Source: Halomonas dongshanensis
GTDB lineage: Bacteria > Pseudomonadota > Gammaproteobacteria > Pseudomonadales > Halomonadaceae
NCBI RefSeq assembly: GCF_024790395.1
Contig: NZ_JAJISC010000004.1
Location: forward strand, 310,001 to 374,000
DNA length: 64,000 nucleotides
Reading direction: 5' to 3'
Translations under genes and position numbers: made by a program
Notes under the pieces: generated by a model
Database searches by the model: none
Seen by the model: only the letters and a program-made list of their open reading frames with translations
What the model was told of the DNA's origin: nothing
Shown here: positions 17,114 to 25,722 of the stretch, piece after piece
Numbering within the stretch: the stretch's first letter is position 1
Layout: each line of letters starts with the position of its first letter

Positions 17114-18040
17114 ATGCTGGCTGGTTTACTGATCGTTCTCTTGCCCTTGGTACTGGGCTATCTCGTACCGCTTCGCTCCGCTACTTTGCTTGCCTGGGTC
17201 AACCGCGCCGTCAATCTTTCGGTCTACTTGATTCTCTTCTTCATGGGCCTGGGGCTTGCCGGTCTCGATCAGTTGACCGCCCAGCTCTCGCGCTTGGGCG
17301 GGCAGGCGCTTCTACTCTTCGTCATCACCGCGGTGCTCAACCTTGCCGCTCTTGGCCTTCTCTCGCGTCGCCTCACGTTCACCGCAGGCCATTCGCCGGT
17401 GGTGGAAAACGCGCCCACCAGCAAGCTCGCCGCCATGCGTGGCTCGCTTTTGCTCGTCGCGGTGGTCGCGTTGGGGGTGGGCATGGGTCTCATCGCCAAG
17501 CCCTGGGCGGGAGCCGTTCTGTTCGACGCCGCCGATACGATCGCCGAATGGATTCTTTACGCGCTGCTTGCACTGATTGGCTGTCAGCTGCGTAACTCCG
17601 GCATGGCGTTACGCCAAATTCTGCTCAATCGCTTGGGTTTGGTCATTGCTTTGACGCTGGCGGCAAGCTCTCTGCTCGCCGGGCTGGTTGCCGCTCCTTT
17701 CATGGGCCTGCCCTGGAACGAAGGACTCGCCATGGCCGCAGGCTTTGGCTGGTATTCACTCTCAGCAATTCTAATCGGCGATCAGCTCGGCCCCTTGCTT
17801 GGAGGGGTGGCGTTTTTCAACGATCTCGCCCGCGAGCTTCTCGCCTTCGTCTTGATTCCGCTGGTGATCCACCGCCACGCGGCGCTGGCCATCGGCTATG
17901 GCGGCGCCACCTCGATGGACTTCACCCTGCCGGTGATCCAACAACACGGTGGCGTTGCCTGCGTGCCCATCGCCGTGGTGAGCGGGTTCGTTCTTTCGTT
18001 GTTATCGCCACCCTTGATTCTTTTCTTTCTCTCGCTTTAG
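17114..18040 (+). CDS. lysO: LysO-type L-lysine exporter
   Basis: The 308-residue integral membrane protein aligns along its length with E. coli LysO (YbjE), which exports L-lysine and toxic analogues. Shared features are an N-terminal GYLVPLR, the segment LILFFMGLGLAGLD, GCQLRNSGMALRQILLNR, then GFGWYSLSAIL, FFNDLARELLAF and a terminal ATSMDFTLPVIQ. About eight to ten hydrophobic helices are visible. The SD sequence before the ATG at 17114 is weak. No lysine riboswitch is recognisable in the 73 bp after the preceding terminator. The next gene starts 42 bp downstream and may be co-transcribed. Confidence 0.88.
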   Translation: MLAGLLIVLLPLVLGYLVPLRSATLLAWVNRAVNLSVYLILFFMGLGLAGLDQLTAQLSRLGGQALLLFVITAVLNLAALGLLSRRLTFTAGHSPVVENAPTSKLAAMRGSLLLVAVVALGVGMGLIAKPWAGAVLFDAADTIAEWILYALLALIGCQLRNSGMALRQILLNRLGLVIALTLAASSLLAGLVAAPFMGLPWNEGLAMAAGFGWYSLSAILIGDQLGPLLGGVAFFNDLARELLAFVLIPLVIHRHAALAIGYGGATSMDFTLPVIQQHGGVACVPIAVVSGFVLSLLSPPLILFFLSL

Positions 18041-18082
18041 ATACTTTGTGCCAACCACGACGACGCGAGCCCGGGGTAACGC

Positions 18083-18628
18083 ATGAAAGCACTGATCAAT
18101 ATCGACTACACGAACGACTTCGTCGCCGACAGCGGCAGTCTGACCTGCGGCGAGCCGGGGCAGAACATCCATGATGCGCTGCTGGCACTGACCAAGGCGT
18201 TTTTTGATGCCGGTGATTTCGTCGTGTTTGCCATTGATCGACACACCTCGAACGACCCCTACCACCCGGAAACCGCACTCTTCCCGCCCCACAATATCGA
18301 GCACACCCCAGGGCGGGCGCTTTATGGCGAGTTCGAACCTTATCACCACGCCATTCAGAGCGCGCCCAATGTCCACACCCTGGATAAAAGTCGCTACAGC
18401 GCCTTTCACGGCACCGACCTCGAAACCAGGCTACGCGAGCGTGGCATCACCGAGATTCATCTAGCAGGCGTCTGCACCGACATCTGCGTCCTGCACACCG
18501 CCGTGGATGCCTACAACAAGGGCTTTCGGATCGTCGTTCACCAGAACGCCGTGGCAAGCTTCGACCCAAACGGCCACGCCTGGGCGCTTTCGCACTTCGA
18601 GAACGTACTGGGGGCGCGCGTGATCTGA
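18083..18628 (+). CDS. Isochorismatase-fold cysteine hydrolase
   Basis: The 181-residue enzyme belongs to the isochorismatase/nicotinamidase superfamily. The catalytic triad is visible as Asp8 (INIDYTNDF), Lys102 (TLDKSRYSAF) and Cys131 (GVCTDICVLHT). Asp52 and nearby His residues resemble the nicotinamidase metal site only loosely, so nicotinamidase is possible but not shown. It follows lysO by 42 bp. Its last 171 bases recur at 25490-25660 as a diverged, 5'-truncated copy on the far side of accessory island 1. This gene is therefore the left boundary of the island, and its 3' end may be a hybrid of resident and incoming sequence. The reading frame is intact, including the active site. Confidence 0.85.
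   Translation: MKALINIDYTNDFVADSGSLTCGEPGQNIHDALLALTKAFFDAGDFVVFAIDRHTSNDPYHPETALFPPHNIEHTPGRALYGEFEPYHHAIQSAPNVHTLDKSRYSAFHGTDLETRLRERGITEIHLAGVCTDICVLHTAVDAYNKGFRIVVHQNAVASFDPNGHAWALSHFENVLGARVI
18458..18628 (+). repeat. Left copy of a direct repeat flanking island 1
   Basis: These 171 bases (residues 126-181 and the stop of the cysteine hydrolase) match 25490-25660 with about 18 differences (roughly 89%). A 61-bp stretch is identical (18500-18560 versus 25532-25592). Similarity stops at the stop codon on the right side. The copies are in direct orientation and bracket about 6.9 kb. Confidence 0.9.
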
Positions 18629-18745
18629 TCCGGGACGCTCGCTCTAGCCTTGAGACGTCGGCCAACCAGTGATCAGGCGCGATCATTTAACGTAGCCTCA
18701 TGCCGCTCTGCTTGACGTTCAGCCATCGGCTACTTTATTTAGCGA

Positions 18746-19816
18746 TTATCTTATAGGCTCATCGATAAAATCACTCAGATTCGGCACATTCAAACGTTGA
18801 GCAATGTCATCGAGGTCAGTGACGACATTGGGCGGTAGTAGGATGCCACGCTCGCTTGCGTGTATCGAACGCTCGTACTCGACTTCACCGGGCATTTTGA
18901 TTTGCGAGACCCCGTCTGCCGGGGCACTCGTTTTCAGCTCATCGCGCAGTTGAGACACGCGCTTGGCATAGTCCGAGTCCAAGTGAGTGCGCGAAGTATC
19001 GATAATCAAAAAGAAATGTCCGATATCTTGGGGCCTTTCAAAATCGCTGTAGAGATTCCCCATCGAACCGGCAAAACGCCCACCCGCCAGCACGCCACAT
19101 AGCGTCTCACCCATAATCGCCATCGCAGACCCCTTGGGGCCACCAAAGGGCAGTACGACACCTTGTTCAGCGGCTTGGGCATCCGTTGTGGGTTTGCCTT
19201 CACGATCCAGCGCCCAACCGTCGGGGATAGACTCCTTACGCTTGGCGCTTTCAACGATCTTGCCTCGCGCCACCACGGAGGTCGCCATATCGAGCACTAA
19301 AGCGGGTGCGTTTTGGACGGGCGAGCCAAACGTAAAAGGGTTGGTTCCAATCACGGCTTCTCGCCCACCGAATACCGCCATGGAAGGCGGCGCATTGGTC
19401 ATGCCGATGAAAATACAGTTCGCCTCAATGGCTTTTTCGGCGTAATAAGAACCGGGGCCGTTATGATTGCTATGGGCGACTACGCAGGCACACACGCCCT
19501 GCTTTTTGGCCGTCTCGATGGCTGCCTCAACGGCCGCCAAGCTGGCCACGGGGCCCGGAGCGTTATCGGCATCGACCATGAGAAACGCCGGTGAAGGCCG
19601 ATGTACCTGAATATCGGGATGCGCGTTGACGACCCCGGCGTGGATCCGCTCGGCATAGATCGGGATACGCGTCAGACCGTGTGAGGCATGACCACGAAGG
19701 TCCGCGTGAATGAGCACGTCCGTCACCGTCTCTGCGTCCTGCAGGTTCAAGCCGACGGCCTGGAAAACACGCGTCGAGAACGCCCGTAACCGTGTCACTG
19801 AAAAAGTATCGGTCAT
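18746..19816 (-). CDS. Ldh-family (malate/L-lactate/ureidoglycolate type) dehydrogenase
   Basis: The 356-residue protein belongs to the NAD(P)-dependent malate/L-lactate dehydrogenase family with its non-Rossmann fold (YlbC, ComC, AllD relatives). Typical segments are HADLRGHASHGLTR (about residues 37-50), VVAHSNHNGPGSYYAEKA with catalytic His, GTNPFTFGSPV and PFGGPKGSAMA. Such enzymes oxidise 2-hydroxy acids to 2-oxo acids; the exact substrate (malate, lactate, sulfolactate, hydroxy-dicarboxylate) is open. Its start overlaps the previous gene's stop by four bases (19813-19816). It is the last gene of the island 1 operon. An AAGGAG nine bases before the ATG supports the start. In context it probably converts an imported hydroxycarboxylate to the 2-oxo acid cleaved by the RraA-type aldolase. 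Confidence 0.87.
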   Translation of the reverse strand: MTDTFSVTRLRAFSTRVFQAVGLNLQDAETVTDVLIHADLRGHASHGLTRIPIYAERIHAGVVNAHPDIQVHRPSPAFLMVDADNAPGPVASLAAVEAAIETAKKQGVCACVVAHSNHNGPGSYYAEKAIEANCIFIGMTNAPPSMAVFGGREAVIGTNPFTFGSPVQNAPALVLDMATSVVARGKIVESAKRKESIPDGWALDREGKPTTDAQAAEQGVVLPFGGPKGSAMAIMGETLCGVLAGGRFAGSMGNLYSDFERPQDIGHFFLIIDTSRTHLDSDYAKRVSQLRDELKTSAPADGVSQIKMPGEVEYERSIHASERGILLPPNVVTDLDDIAQRLNVPNLSDFIDEPIR

Positions 19817-20712
19817 TCGCTGTCACTCCTTGAACCAGAACCATTGAGCTTGTCATAAAGCAGTCCTAGAGCCGCGCTATCGAGATGAGCGAACCCCGCA
19901 TTGCATGAGACCTGCATGAGCTGATGCGCCAGTGCTGTGGCCGGCTGGGTGCGCTGATAATGAGCGCCTACGGCAGCGGCAATACCAAGATCCTTTTTCA
20001 TTAAATCCGAACGAAAACCGCCCTCGAGCTGATGATCGATGTAGCGCTGTCCGTGCGCTTCCAGAACGCCACTGCGAGCGGCGCCGGTCGATAGCACTTG
20101 CTGCATCAATTTGGGATCCACCCCAGCCGAGCGAGCCAAGGCAATGGCTTCGCATACCCCCATCAAATTGATGGCCACCATTAGCTGATTGCAGGCTTTT
20201 ACGGCCTGACCTGCACCGAGTGGGCCGACATGGTGGATATTCTTACCCATCGCCTCGAGAATATGGCGTGCTCGCTCGATCAAACTCGCTTCCCCGCCGC
20301 ACATGATGGTCAGTGTGCCGCTTTCAGCCCCTTTTCGTCCGCCGCTGACGGGCGCATCCATCAGTTGACCGCCCACCGCCTCGAGCCGTTCGGCCATTTC
20401 CTCGGCTTCGAAAGGTGCTATGGTGCTACAGTCGAGCAGCAGCCCGTCCTGCCATCGCGTGGTGGCAATACCTTCGGGTCCTGCGATAATCGCACGTAAA
20501 GAAGCGGCGTCCGGGACACAGGTGACGATCAGTTTCGCGCGAGCCGCTACCTCACGAGGCGTTGCGACGACACTGGCACCGAGTTGACGAAATTGATCCG
20601 CTTTTGCGTCAGACGAGGTGGTTATCGTTAAGGGAATACCCGCTTCGATGATATTCCGTGCCATACCTGCACCCATGACGCCCAGGCCGATAAAGCCGAC
20701 TGCCTTGTTCAT
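19813..20712 (-). CDS. 3-hydroxyisobutyrate/tartronate-semialdehyde reductase-family dehydrogenase
   Basis: This is a beta-hydroxyacid dehydrogenase of 299 residues. The Rossmann motif is GFIGLGVMGAGMARN at the N-terminus. The substrate motif DAPVSGGRKGAESGTLTIM and the catalytic lysine in GAGQAVKACNQLM (about residue 170) are clear. The family includes GarR/GlxR and MmsB, which interconvert 3-hydroxy acids and semialdehydes. Four-base overlaps link it to tctA upstream and to the Ldh gene downstream, so all three are translated as one unit. Its product in this pathway cannot be named; a 2-hydroxy-3-oxo acid or semialdehyde derived from an aldolase product is plausible. Confidence 0.87.
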   Translation of the reverse strand: MNKAVGFIGLGVMGAGMARNIIEAGIPLTITTSSDAKADQFRQLGASVVATPREVAARAKLIVTCVPDAASLRAIIAGPEGIATTRWQDGLLLDCSTIAPFEAEEMAERLEAVGGQLMDAPVSGGRKGAESGTLTIMCGGEASLIERARHILEAMGKNIHHVGPLGAGQAVKACNQLMVAINLMGVCEAIALARSAGVDPKLMQQVLSTGAARSGVLEAHGQRYIDHQLEGGFRSDLMKKDLGIAAAVGAHYQRTQPATALAHQLMQVSCNAGFAHLDSAALGLLYDKLNGSGSRSDSE

Positions 20713-22232
20713 TTATCGATTCCTCGCTTGTTTTTAGAAGGGGTTGAATGACGCTCGCGCCGTTCGCGACGAAAGGACAGTGCCAACAGCAACACAGCGG
20801 CTACCAAGAGCGTCAATGAGACGGGATTGGTCAAGAAAGGTATGAAGGAGCCTTCCGAACGTGTCAGCGCTTGGCGTAGCGCTTGCTCGAAAGGGGGAGT
20901 GATGATGAAAGTGATCAGCAAGGGGGCAACAGGCACGGCCGTACGGTTAAATACGAAACCCAGCACGCCGGCACCCAACATGACATATACATCGATGATG
21001 TTGTTACGCGCGACATAGCTACCTGCCACACAGATGAGCGCGACGCAGGGCATGAGGTAGACTTTGGGTATGTGCAGCGTTTTAGAAAGCGGGCGTACCG
21101 CGAAATAGCCAAAGACGGCCATCAGTAGTGTCGAGGCAAGTAGCGCAAAATAAATGGTGTAAACGATGTCGGGGGAGTTGACGAAAATCAGTGGCCCGGG
21201 CGTTACACCTTGAAGAATCAAGGCCCCCAGTAAAATTGCGGTGACCGCGTCACCGGGGATCCCCAACGCTAACGTAGGAACAAACGTCGCGCCTACGACC
21301 GCATTGTTAGCACTTTCCGAGGCGGCGACGCCGCGTATATCCCCCTTACCGAACTTGCTGGTATCACGGCTGGAGCGTTTCACGTCTGCATAAGCAATGA
21401 AGGAGGCGATCGTCGCACCAATGCCCGGCAATATGCCAATACTGGAACCGATCGACGATGCCCTTAGCATAGGAAAACTTATATGCCGTAAATCAACCAA
21501 TGAAACATGATTCGCCTTGGTATCTTCTCGGCGTAAATCGATCTTTTGCTTCAAACGTGAAAAACCACGCGTACCTTCATCGATAATTTCGGCAAGCGCA
21601 AAAAGCCCGACCAACAGCGGCACATAGGTCAACCCATCCATCAACGAGATAGAGCCAAACGTGAAACGCGGTGTACCGAGCATTGGATCGGACCCTACCA
21701 TGGCTAGCACCATACCGATGGAGGCAGAGAGCAGGCCCTTCAACATCGACCCACCGGACAAAACACCGATGATAAGAAAAGTGAAAAAAAGCAACGATGC
21801 GATCTCAATAGGGCCAAAGCGAAGGGCAAAATTGGCCAATTGAGGCGCCAGCAGCATTAGCACGATGATGCTAAACACCGCACCGAAGACCGAGGCCACC
21901 AGCGCGATGCGCAGTGCCTTGGTAGCAAGTCCCTGGTTGGCCAATGGGAAACCATCGAAAATAGTGGCTGCCGAGGCAGGCGTGCCGGGAGCATTGAGGA
22001 GAATGGCCGAGATGGAACCACCGAAAACACCCGCACCGTACAAACCGATCAATGTCACTAGCGCTTGGCTGGTCGGCATGAAAATGGTCAAAGGCACGGC
22101 CAAAGCGACAGCAATATTGACCGATAGACCGGGTATCGCACCGATGATAAGGCCGATGATGACGGAGAGCAGTAGAGTTAAAAACGTGATGGGCTCTACA
22201 AGGCCATAAAAAGCCTGCAGCATGGGATCCAT
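20709..22232 (-). CDS. TctA family large permease of a tripartite tricarboxylate transporter (island 1)
   Basis: The 507-residue protein has about 12 hydrophobic helices and the family repeats with the motifs GLIIGAIPGLSVNIAVALAVPLT at the N-terminus and GILPGIGATIASFIAYADVK in the second half. It forms the channel of a TTT transporter with the small TctB subunit and takes substrate from the periplasmic TctC protein. TTT systems carry citrate, other tri- and dicarboxylates and aromatic acids. A GAGG five bases before the ATG marks the start. It overlaps the downstream dehydrogenase by four bases and follows tctB by 32 bp. Confidence 0.93.
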   Translation of the reverse strand: MDPMLQAFYGLVEPITFLTLLLSVIIGLIIGAIPGLSVNIAVALAVPLTIFMPTSQALVTLIGLYGAGVFGGSISAILLNAPGTPASAATIFDGFPLANQGLATKALRIALVASVFGAVFSIIVLMLLAPQLANFALRFGPIEIASLLFFTFLIIGVLSGGSMLKGLLSASIGMVLAMVGSDPMLGTPRFTFGSISLMDGLTYVPLLVGLFALAEIIDEGTRGFSRLKQKIDLRREDTKANHVSLVDLRHISFPMLRASSIGSSIGILPGIGATIASFIAYADVKRSSRDTSKFGKGDIRGVAASESANNAVVGATFVPTLALGIPGDAVTAILLGALILQGVTPGPLIFVNSPDIVYTIYFALLASTLLMAVFGYFAVRPLSKTLHIPKVYLMPCVALICVAGSYVARNNIIDVYVMLGAGVLGFVFNRTAVPVAPLLITFIITPPFEQALRQALTRSEGSFIPFLTNPVSLTLLVAAVLLLALSFRRERRERHSTPSKNKRGIDK

Positions 22233-22264
22233 GATGACCTCACAAGTGCTTTACCGGAACCACC

Positions 22265-22762
22265 CTAAAACAGTATTCCGGAGGGCAAGGGAATGCGAAA
22301 AGCTTCGCGTAGCAATAGGTCTACACTGAACGGCACGAGCAATGTCACGGCCAGCGCTATCTTCCAGGAACCTGGCCGGTAGATAGCAAAGACCACGGCT
22401 AAAAAGGCGATTGAAGCCAGCTGAAACCCCAGGGTAAACATGCTCATCGAGTAAATGAACATGAGTACGGCAAAGAGCCCCCCCCGCCAGGTACTCGCGC
22501 TTTGCTCCGCCACATCCGTTATCTCGCTGTCTTCTTCGTCCAGAGACGTTTGTTTAACCGTCTCTGGACTGACCATCACGGCGAAGCTGAACAACAGCAC
22601 CAAAGCGCCAGAAAAATAGGGCAGTGCCGAGGGCCCGACCGAATAAAAAGAGAGGCCACTTACACCGCTTGCACGGTTGGCATCGATTTGAGGTACCAGC
22701 ACTAGTAAAAACAGAATAGACGCCACGAAGAAGCAAGCACCGAGAAGACGCGCCTTGTCCAT
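22265..22762 (-). CDS. TctB family small permease (island 1)
   Basis: This small membrane subunit has 165 residues and four predicted helices, with a charged loop (about residues 66-90, EEDSEITDVAEQ) between the first and second pairs as usual for TctB. TctB is poorly conserved, so the call relies partly on position between tctC and tctA. Its ATG directly abuts the tctC stop codon (22763-22765), so translation is probably coupled. Confidence 0.85.
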   Translation of the reverse strand: MDKARLLGACFFVASILFLLVLVPQIDANRASGVSGLSFYSVGPSALPYFSGALVLLFSFAVMVSPETVKQTSLDEEDSEITDVAEQSASTWRGGLFAVLMFIYSMSMFTLGFQLASIAFLAVVFAIYRPGSWKIALAVTLLVPFSVDLLLREAFRIPLPSGILF

Positions 22763-23740
22763 TTAATTCACCTGCTCGTTACTACCTGCTCTTTCGTTGC
22801 TGTTCAGCGCATTACGAATAGAGGACGACATATCGGTCATCGACTGATGAAACGCCTCGCCTGATAAATAGCCCGGTGTGATATTGCCGCGCTCGGCCAG
22901 GGTTTTGAACGCGTCCGACTCCATCGCTTGAGTGAAGCGGGCTTCAAGGTACGCAACCACTTCATCAGGCGTGTCAGCGGGTACGACGAGGCCTTTCATG
23001 TTTTCCAGATTAACGTTATAGCCCAGCTCGGTGAGCGAAGGCACATCAGGCAACTGCTCGGCAGTATCAGATGTGGTGGCCAAGGCATTTACATTTCCGG
23101 CCTCGACCTGAGAAGCCGCATCCCCCGGCGTGATAATGGCTAAATCCACATGGTTGCCCAATAGCGCCGAAAGTGAGGGAGAACCGCCCTGGTAAGGCAC
23201 GTGCTTCATGTTGATGCCGGCCTGCTGTTCAAACACCAAAAAGGCCGAGTGTAAAATTCCTGCAGGACCGGAAGAGGCGTAAACCAGTTCTCCTGGATGA
23301 TCTTTTGCGTAATCCACAACGGCATCGATACTATCGAGCTCTCCCCCGGCGTTACTGACGATCACCATATGCTCGCGATTGACTCGCACCACGCCGCGAA
23401 AATCATCGAGTCTATAACCAGTTTCCATGTGATTGGGGACCGAGGTGCTCTCGCTTCCTCCCGCGACCAGCAGGGTATAACCATCCGGCTCGGCATTGGC
23501 GACCAGCTCAGCGGCCAGCGTTCCCGACGCCCCTGGCCGATTGACCACGTTCAGCGGTACGGGAAATAACTCTTGAGCGGCTGAAGCGATCAAGCGCGCC
23601 GTTTGGTCCGTTCCACCGCCGGGGGCAAAGCCGACCATGATTTGAATAGGTTTTTGCGGCTCCCAATCTGCCTGCACAGACGCCGTACCCAACGTAGTGG
23701 CAAGTCCAAAGACCAGTATCAATCCGGTTTTTATATTCAC
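22763..23740 (-). CDS. TctC family substrate-binding protein (island 1)
   Basis: This periplasmic receptor has 325 residues and a signal peptide ending near SVQA. The family motif KPIQIMVGFAPGGGTDQTARLIA follows, with NRPGASG and VPYQGGSPS further on. It starts with GTG at 23740, preceded by GGAGCG. TctC proteins bind carboxylates by the two carboxylate-contacting loops. The bound substrate here is unknown. It is the second gene of the operon, after the RraA-type gene. Confidence 0.92.
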   Translation of the reverse strand: MNIKTGLILVFGLATTLGTASVQADWEPQKPIQIMVGFAPGGGTDQTARLIASAAQELFPVPLNVVNRPGASGTLAAELVANAEPDGYTLLVAGGSESTSVPNHMETGYRLDDFRGVVRVNREHMVIVSNAGGELDSIDAVVDYAKDHPGELVYASSGPAGILHSAFLVFEQQAGINMKHVPYQGGSPSLSALLGNHVDLAIITPGDAASQVEAGNVNALATTSDTAEQLPDVPSLTELGYNVNLENMKGLVVPADTPDEVVAYLEARFTQAMESDAFKTLAERGNITPGYLSGEAFHQSMTDMSSSIRNALNSNERAGSNEQVN

Positions 23741-23811
23741 TGTTCGCTCCGAAATAATTGTTATTGAATATTCGCGCGTGCATTTACAACTATTCTTATA
23801 AGTGAAGAGAT

Positions 23812-24486
23812 TTAAACACCTTCACATCCTTTTGCCTTGAGTATTTCGTCTACCCAGCGCCGATCCCACCCCTCCCCATGAATGGCTTGAAGAATACCGG
23901 TTTCCTTCTCTACCTGTTGCAGACAAGCCTTTAGAACCGTATCGGCCTGCAGCCGGGGGATAGAGACGACGCCATCGAGATCGCCGATAACGATGTCACC
24001 GGGCTCGATGATCATGCCATCCAATGCTATCGGTACGTTAACTTCACCGGGGCCATCTTTATAAGGGCCGCGATGGCTGATGCCTCCGGCATAAACCGGA
24101 AATACATCGGTACCGATAACGTCGATATCACGTGCGGCACCATTGATGACAAACCCCACGACACCGCGGGAGCGGGCATGAGTCACGATCAATTCCCCGA
24201 TGAGGGCGTTGGTCAAATCCTCACCACCATCAACGACCAAAACATCTCCTGGCTCCGCGATATCGGCAGCCTTGTGGATCATTAGATTGTCGCCTGGGCG
24301 TGTCTTGACCGTGACGGCAGTACCGGCCAAACCACCCCCTGTGTGCAAAGGCTTGATTCGCGGTCCAGCAGCAACCATGCGATTGAGATTATCGCTGATG
24401 ATCGCGGTCGGTATCTTTGAGAAAGCCTCGACCAACGACTGATCGCTGCGCTGGTGTCCCTTGAGTACTCTGAATCCTAGAGCCAC
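23812..24486 (-). CDS. RraA-family class II-like aldolase/decarboxylase (island 1)
   Basis: The 224-residue protein belongs to the RraA family in its enzymatic branch (4-hydroxy-4-methyl-2-oxoglutarate / 4-carboxy-4-hydroxy-2-oxoadipate aldolase). The motif GELIVTHARSRGVVGFVINGAARDID (about residues 97-122) contains the Glu and the Arg-Asp pair that bind metal and pyruvate-type enolate in these aldolases. TRPGDNLMIHKAADIAEPGD precedes it. It should cleave a 2-oxo acid to pyruvate or decarboxylate oxaloacetate, rather than inhibit RNase E. It starts with GTG at 24486 behind AGGA, and is the first gene of the operon, divergent from lysR. A clear paralogue lies in island 2 (49583-50260). Confidence 0.85.
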   Translation of the reverse strand: MALGFRVLKGHQRSDQSLVEAFSKIPTAIISDNLNRMVAAGPRIKPLHTGGGLAGTAVTVKTRPGDNLMIHKAADIAEPGDVLVVDGGEDLTNALIGELIVTHARSRGVVGFVINGAARDIDVIGTDVFPVYAGGISHRGPYKDGPGEVNVPIALDGMIIEPGDIVIGDLDGVVSIPRLQADTVLKACLQQVEKETGILQAIHGEGWDRRWVDEILKAKGCEGV

Positions 24487-24564
24487 TGTTTTATCCTGTC
24501 TTGTTATCGTTTTTCAAGGCTAGCTGGCGTTACTTTGATTCATCCAATATCTTATTTGCTTGTT

Positions 24565-24587
24565 ATTAATGCTCTATAGGCATCAAT
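24565..24587. promoter_or_regulatory. Candidate LysR operator in the island 1 divergent promoter
   Basis: ATTAATGC (24565-24572) and GCATCAAT (24580-24587) form a dyad with one mismatch and a 7-bp centre, matching the T-N11-A pattern of LysR-type sites. It ends only four bases before the lysR ATG and about 80 bp upstream of the RraA-type GTG. A regulator bound there would block lysR translation initiation DNA and could activate the divergent operon. Found by eye, not tested. Confidence 0.55.
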
Positions 24588-24591
24588 ACTC

Positions 24592-25482
24592 ATGATCGAA
24601 ACCCGGCTACTCAAATCCTTCATCTGCGTTGCCGAAGAGCTGCACTTTGGCCGCGCCGCTCTGCGATTGCATATCGCTCAGCCCGCATTGACCCGTCAGA
24701 TCAAACAGTTGGAAGAAAAACTCGGAGTGGTACTGTTGGAACGCACCCAGCGGAAAGTGATACTTACCTCGGCCGGGCGGCACTTTTATACGCGCGCCTG
24801 CCAAATTATTGCTGATATACATTACGCGGCAAGCGAAGTGAAACGTGTCAACGCAGGAGAGGCGGGGCTTTTATCGGTAGGCTTCATTCACTCTTCGACT
24901 TACGGTATCACGCCCAAGGTGTTGCGCCTTTTTAGAGATCGCTACCCCGAGGTGGAATTGGATCTGTCGGAAATGACCATTGCCGATCAAATCGCAGGAT
25001 TACAAGCCGAGAAACTGGACGTGGGTATTTTACGCCCGCCCATTTCTGATATTCGTTTGCAAACGCATACCCTTTGCGATGAAACGTTCATTCTAGCCGT
25101 CCCGGCCAGCCACCCTTTGGCAGAACATGGCATTGTCGCACTTGAAAAGTTGAAGGAGGAAAGATTCATTCTCTTTTCACAACATATGAGCCCGCTGTTT
25201 TACTCCCGTATTATTGCCATGTGCGAGAGAGCCGGATTCGTTCCTCGCGTGGCGCAACAGGCAACACAAATTCATACGGTCATGGGGTTAATCAGTGCCA
25301 ACATGGGTATTTCGATTGTTCCAAGCGTTGCACGTAACTTGAACATGCCGGAAGTCAGCTGTCTGGAAATAGAGAATGCCCCACCTCCGGTACAAGTCGC
25401 TCTTGCGTGGCGACGCTCGGATGAATCTTCCATTCTCCGCGCTTTTCGTGAATGCGCGGCTTCGCTTTTTCCTAGCCATTAG
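24592..25482 (+). CDS. LysR-type regulator of island 1
   Basis: The 296-residue regulator has the LysR winged helix-turn-helix at residues 1-60 (ELHFGRAALRLHIAQPALTRQIKQLE) and a periplasmic-binding-protein-like effector domain. The N-terminal sequence resembles the CatM/BenM/CbbR group, whose members bind small carboxylates. It points away from the RraA-tct operon across a 105-bp promoter region and most likely senses the imported substrate or an early product. The ribosome-binding site is weak, and a candidate operator sits immediately upstream. Its stop lies seven bases before the truncated cysteine hydrolase copy, that is, exactly at the right island boundary. Confidence 0.9.
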   Translation: MIETRLLKSFICVAEELHFGRAALRLHIAQPALTRQIKQLEEKLGVVLLERTQRKVILTSAGRHFYTRACQIIADIHYAASEVKRVNAGEAGLLSVGFIHSSTYGITPKVLRLFRDRYPEVELDLSEMTIADQIAGLQAEKLDVGILRPPISDIRLQTHTLCDETFILAVPASHPLAEHGIVALEKLKEERFILFSQHMSPLFYSRIIAMCERAGFVPRVAQQATQIHTVMGLISANMGISIVPSVARNLNMPEVSCLEIENAPPPVQVALAWRRSDESSILRAFRECAASLFPSH

Positions 25483-25489
25483 CTGAGTG

Positions 25490-25660
25490 CATCTGGCGGG
25501 TGAATGCACCGATATCTGCGTACTGCACACTGCCGTGGATGCCTACAACAAGGGCTTTCGGATCGTCGTTCACCAGAACGCCGTGGCAAGCTGCGACCCA
25601 AACAGCCACGCCTGGGCGCTCTCGCACTTTAAAAACGTGCTGGGCGCGAGCGTGATGTGA
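25490..25660 (+). pseudogene. 5'-truncated cysteine hydrolase remnant, right boundary of island 1
   Basis: These 171 bases encode in one frame the last 56 residues plus stop of an isochorismatase-fold hydrolase: HLAGECTDICVLHTAV near the start and a C-terminus ending in GASVM. They match residues 126-181 of the intact gene at 18083-18628 at about 89% DNA identity. No start codon or upstream part exists, so it cannot be functional. The catalytic cysteine codon and the frame are still intact, so decay is limited. Differences are mostly synonymous, which indicates that the two copies come from diverged alleles rather than a fresh duplication. The 62 bases between it and the acetyltransferase show nothing else. 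Confidence 0.9.
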
Positions 25661-25722
25661 CCAGCTCTCAACGAGAACTGCGCCGCCACACTATTGGCAC
25701 GCTACTGCCATAGGTCTCCAAA

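Noticed and set aside
18629..25482. Search for an integrase, transposase, tRNA or terminal inverted repeats explaining island 1
   Set aside because: None found by eye; all genes in the span are accounted for by transport, catabolism and regulation. The type IB topoisomerase at 14143-15153 has the recombinase fold but belongs to the stand-alone topoisomerase family and is not next to either island edge.
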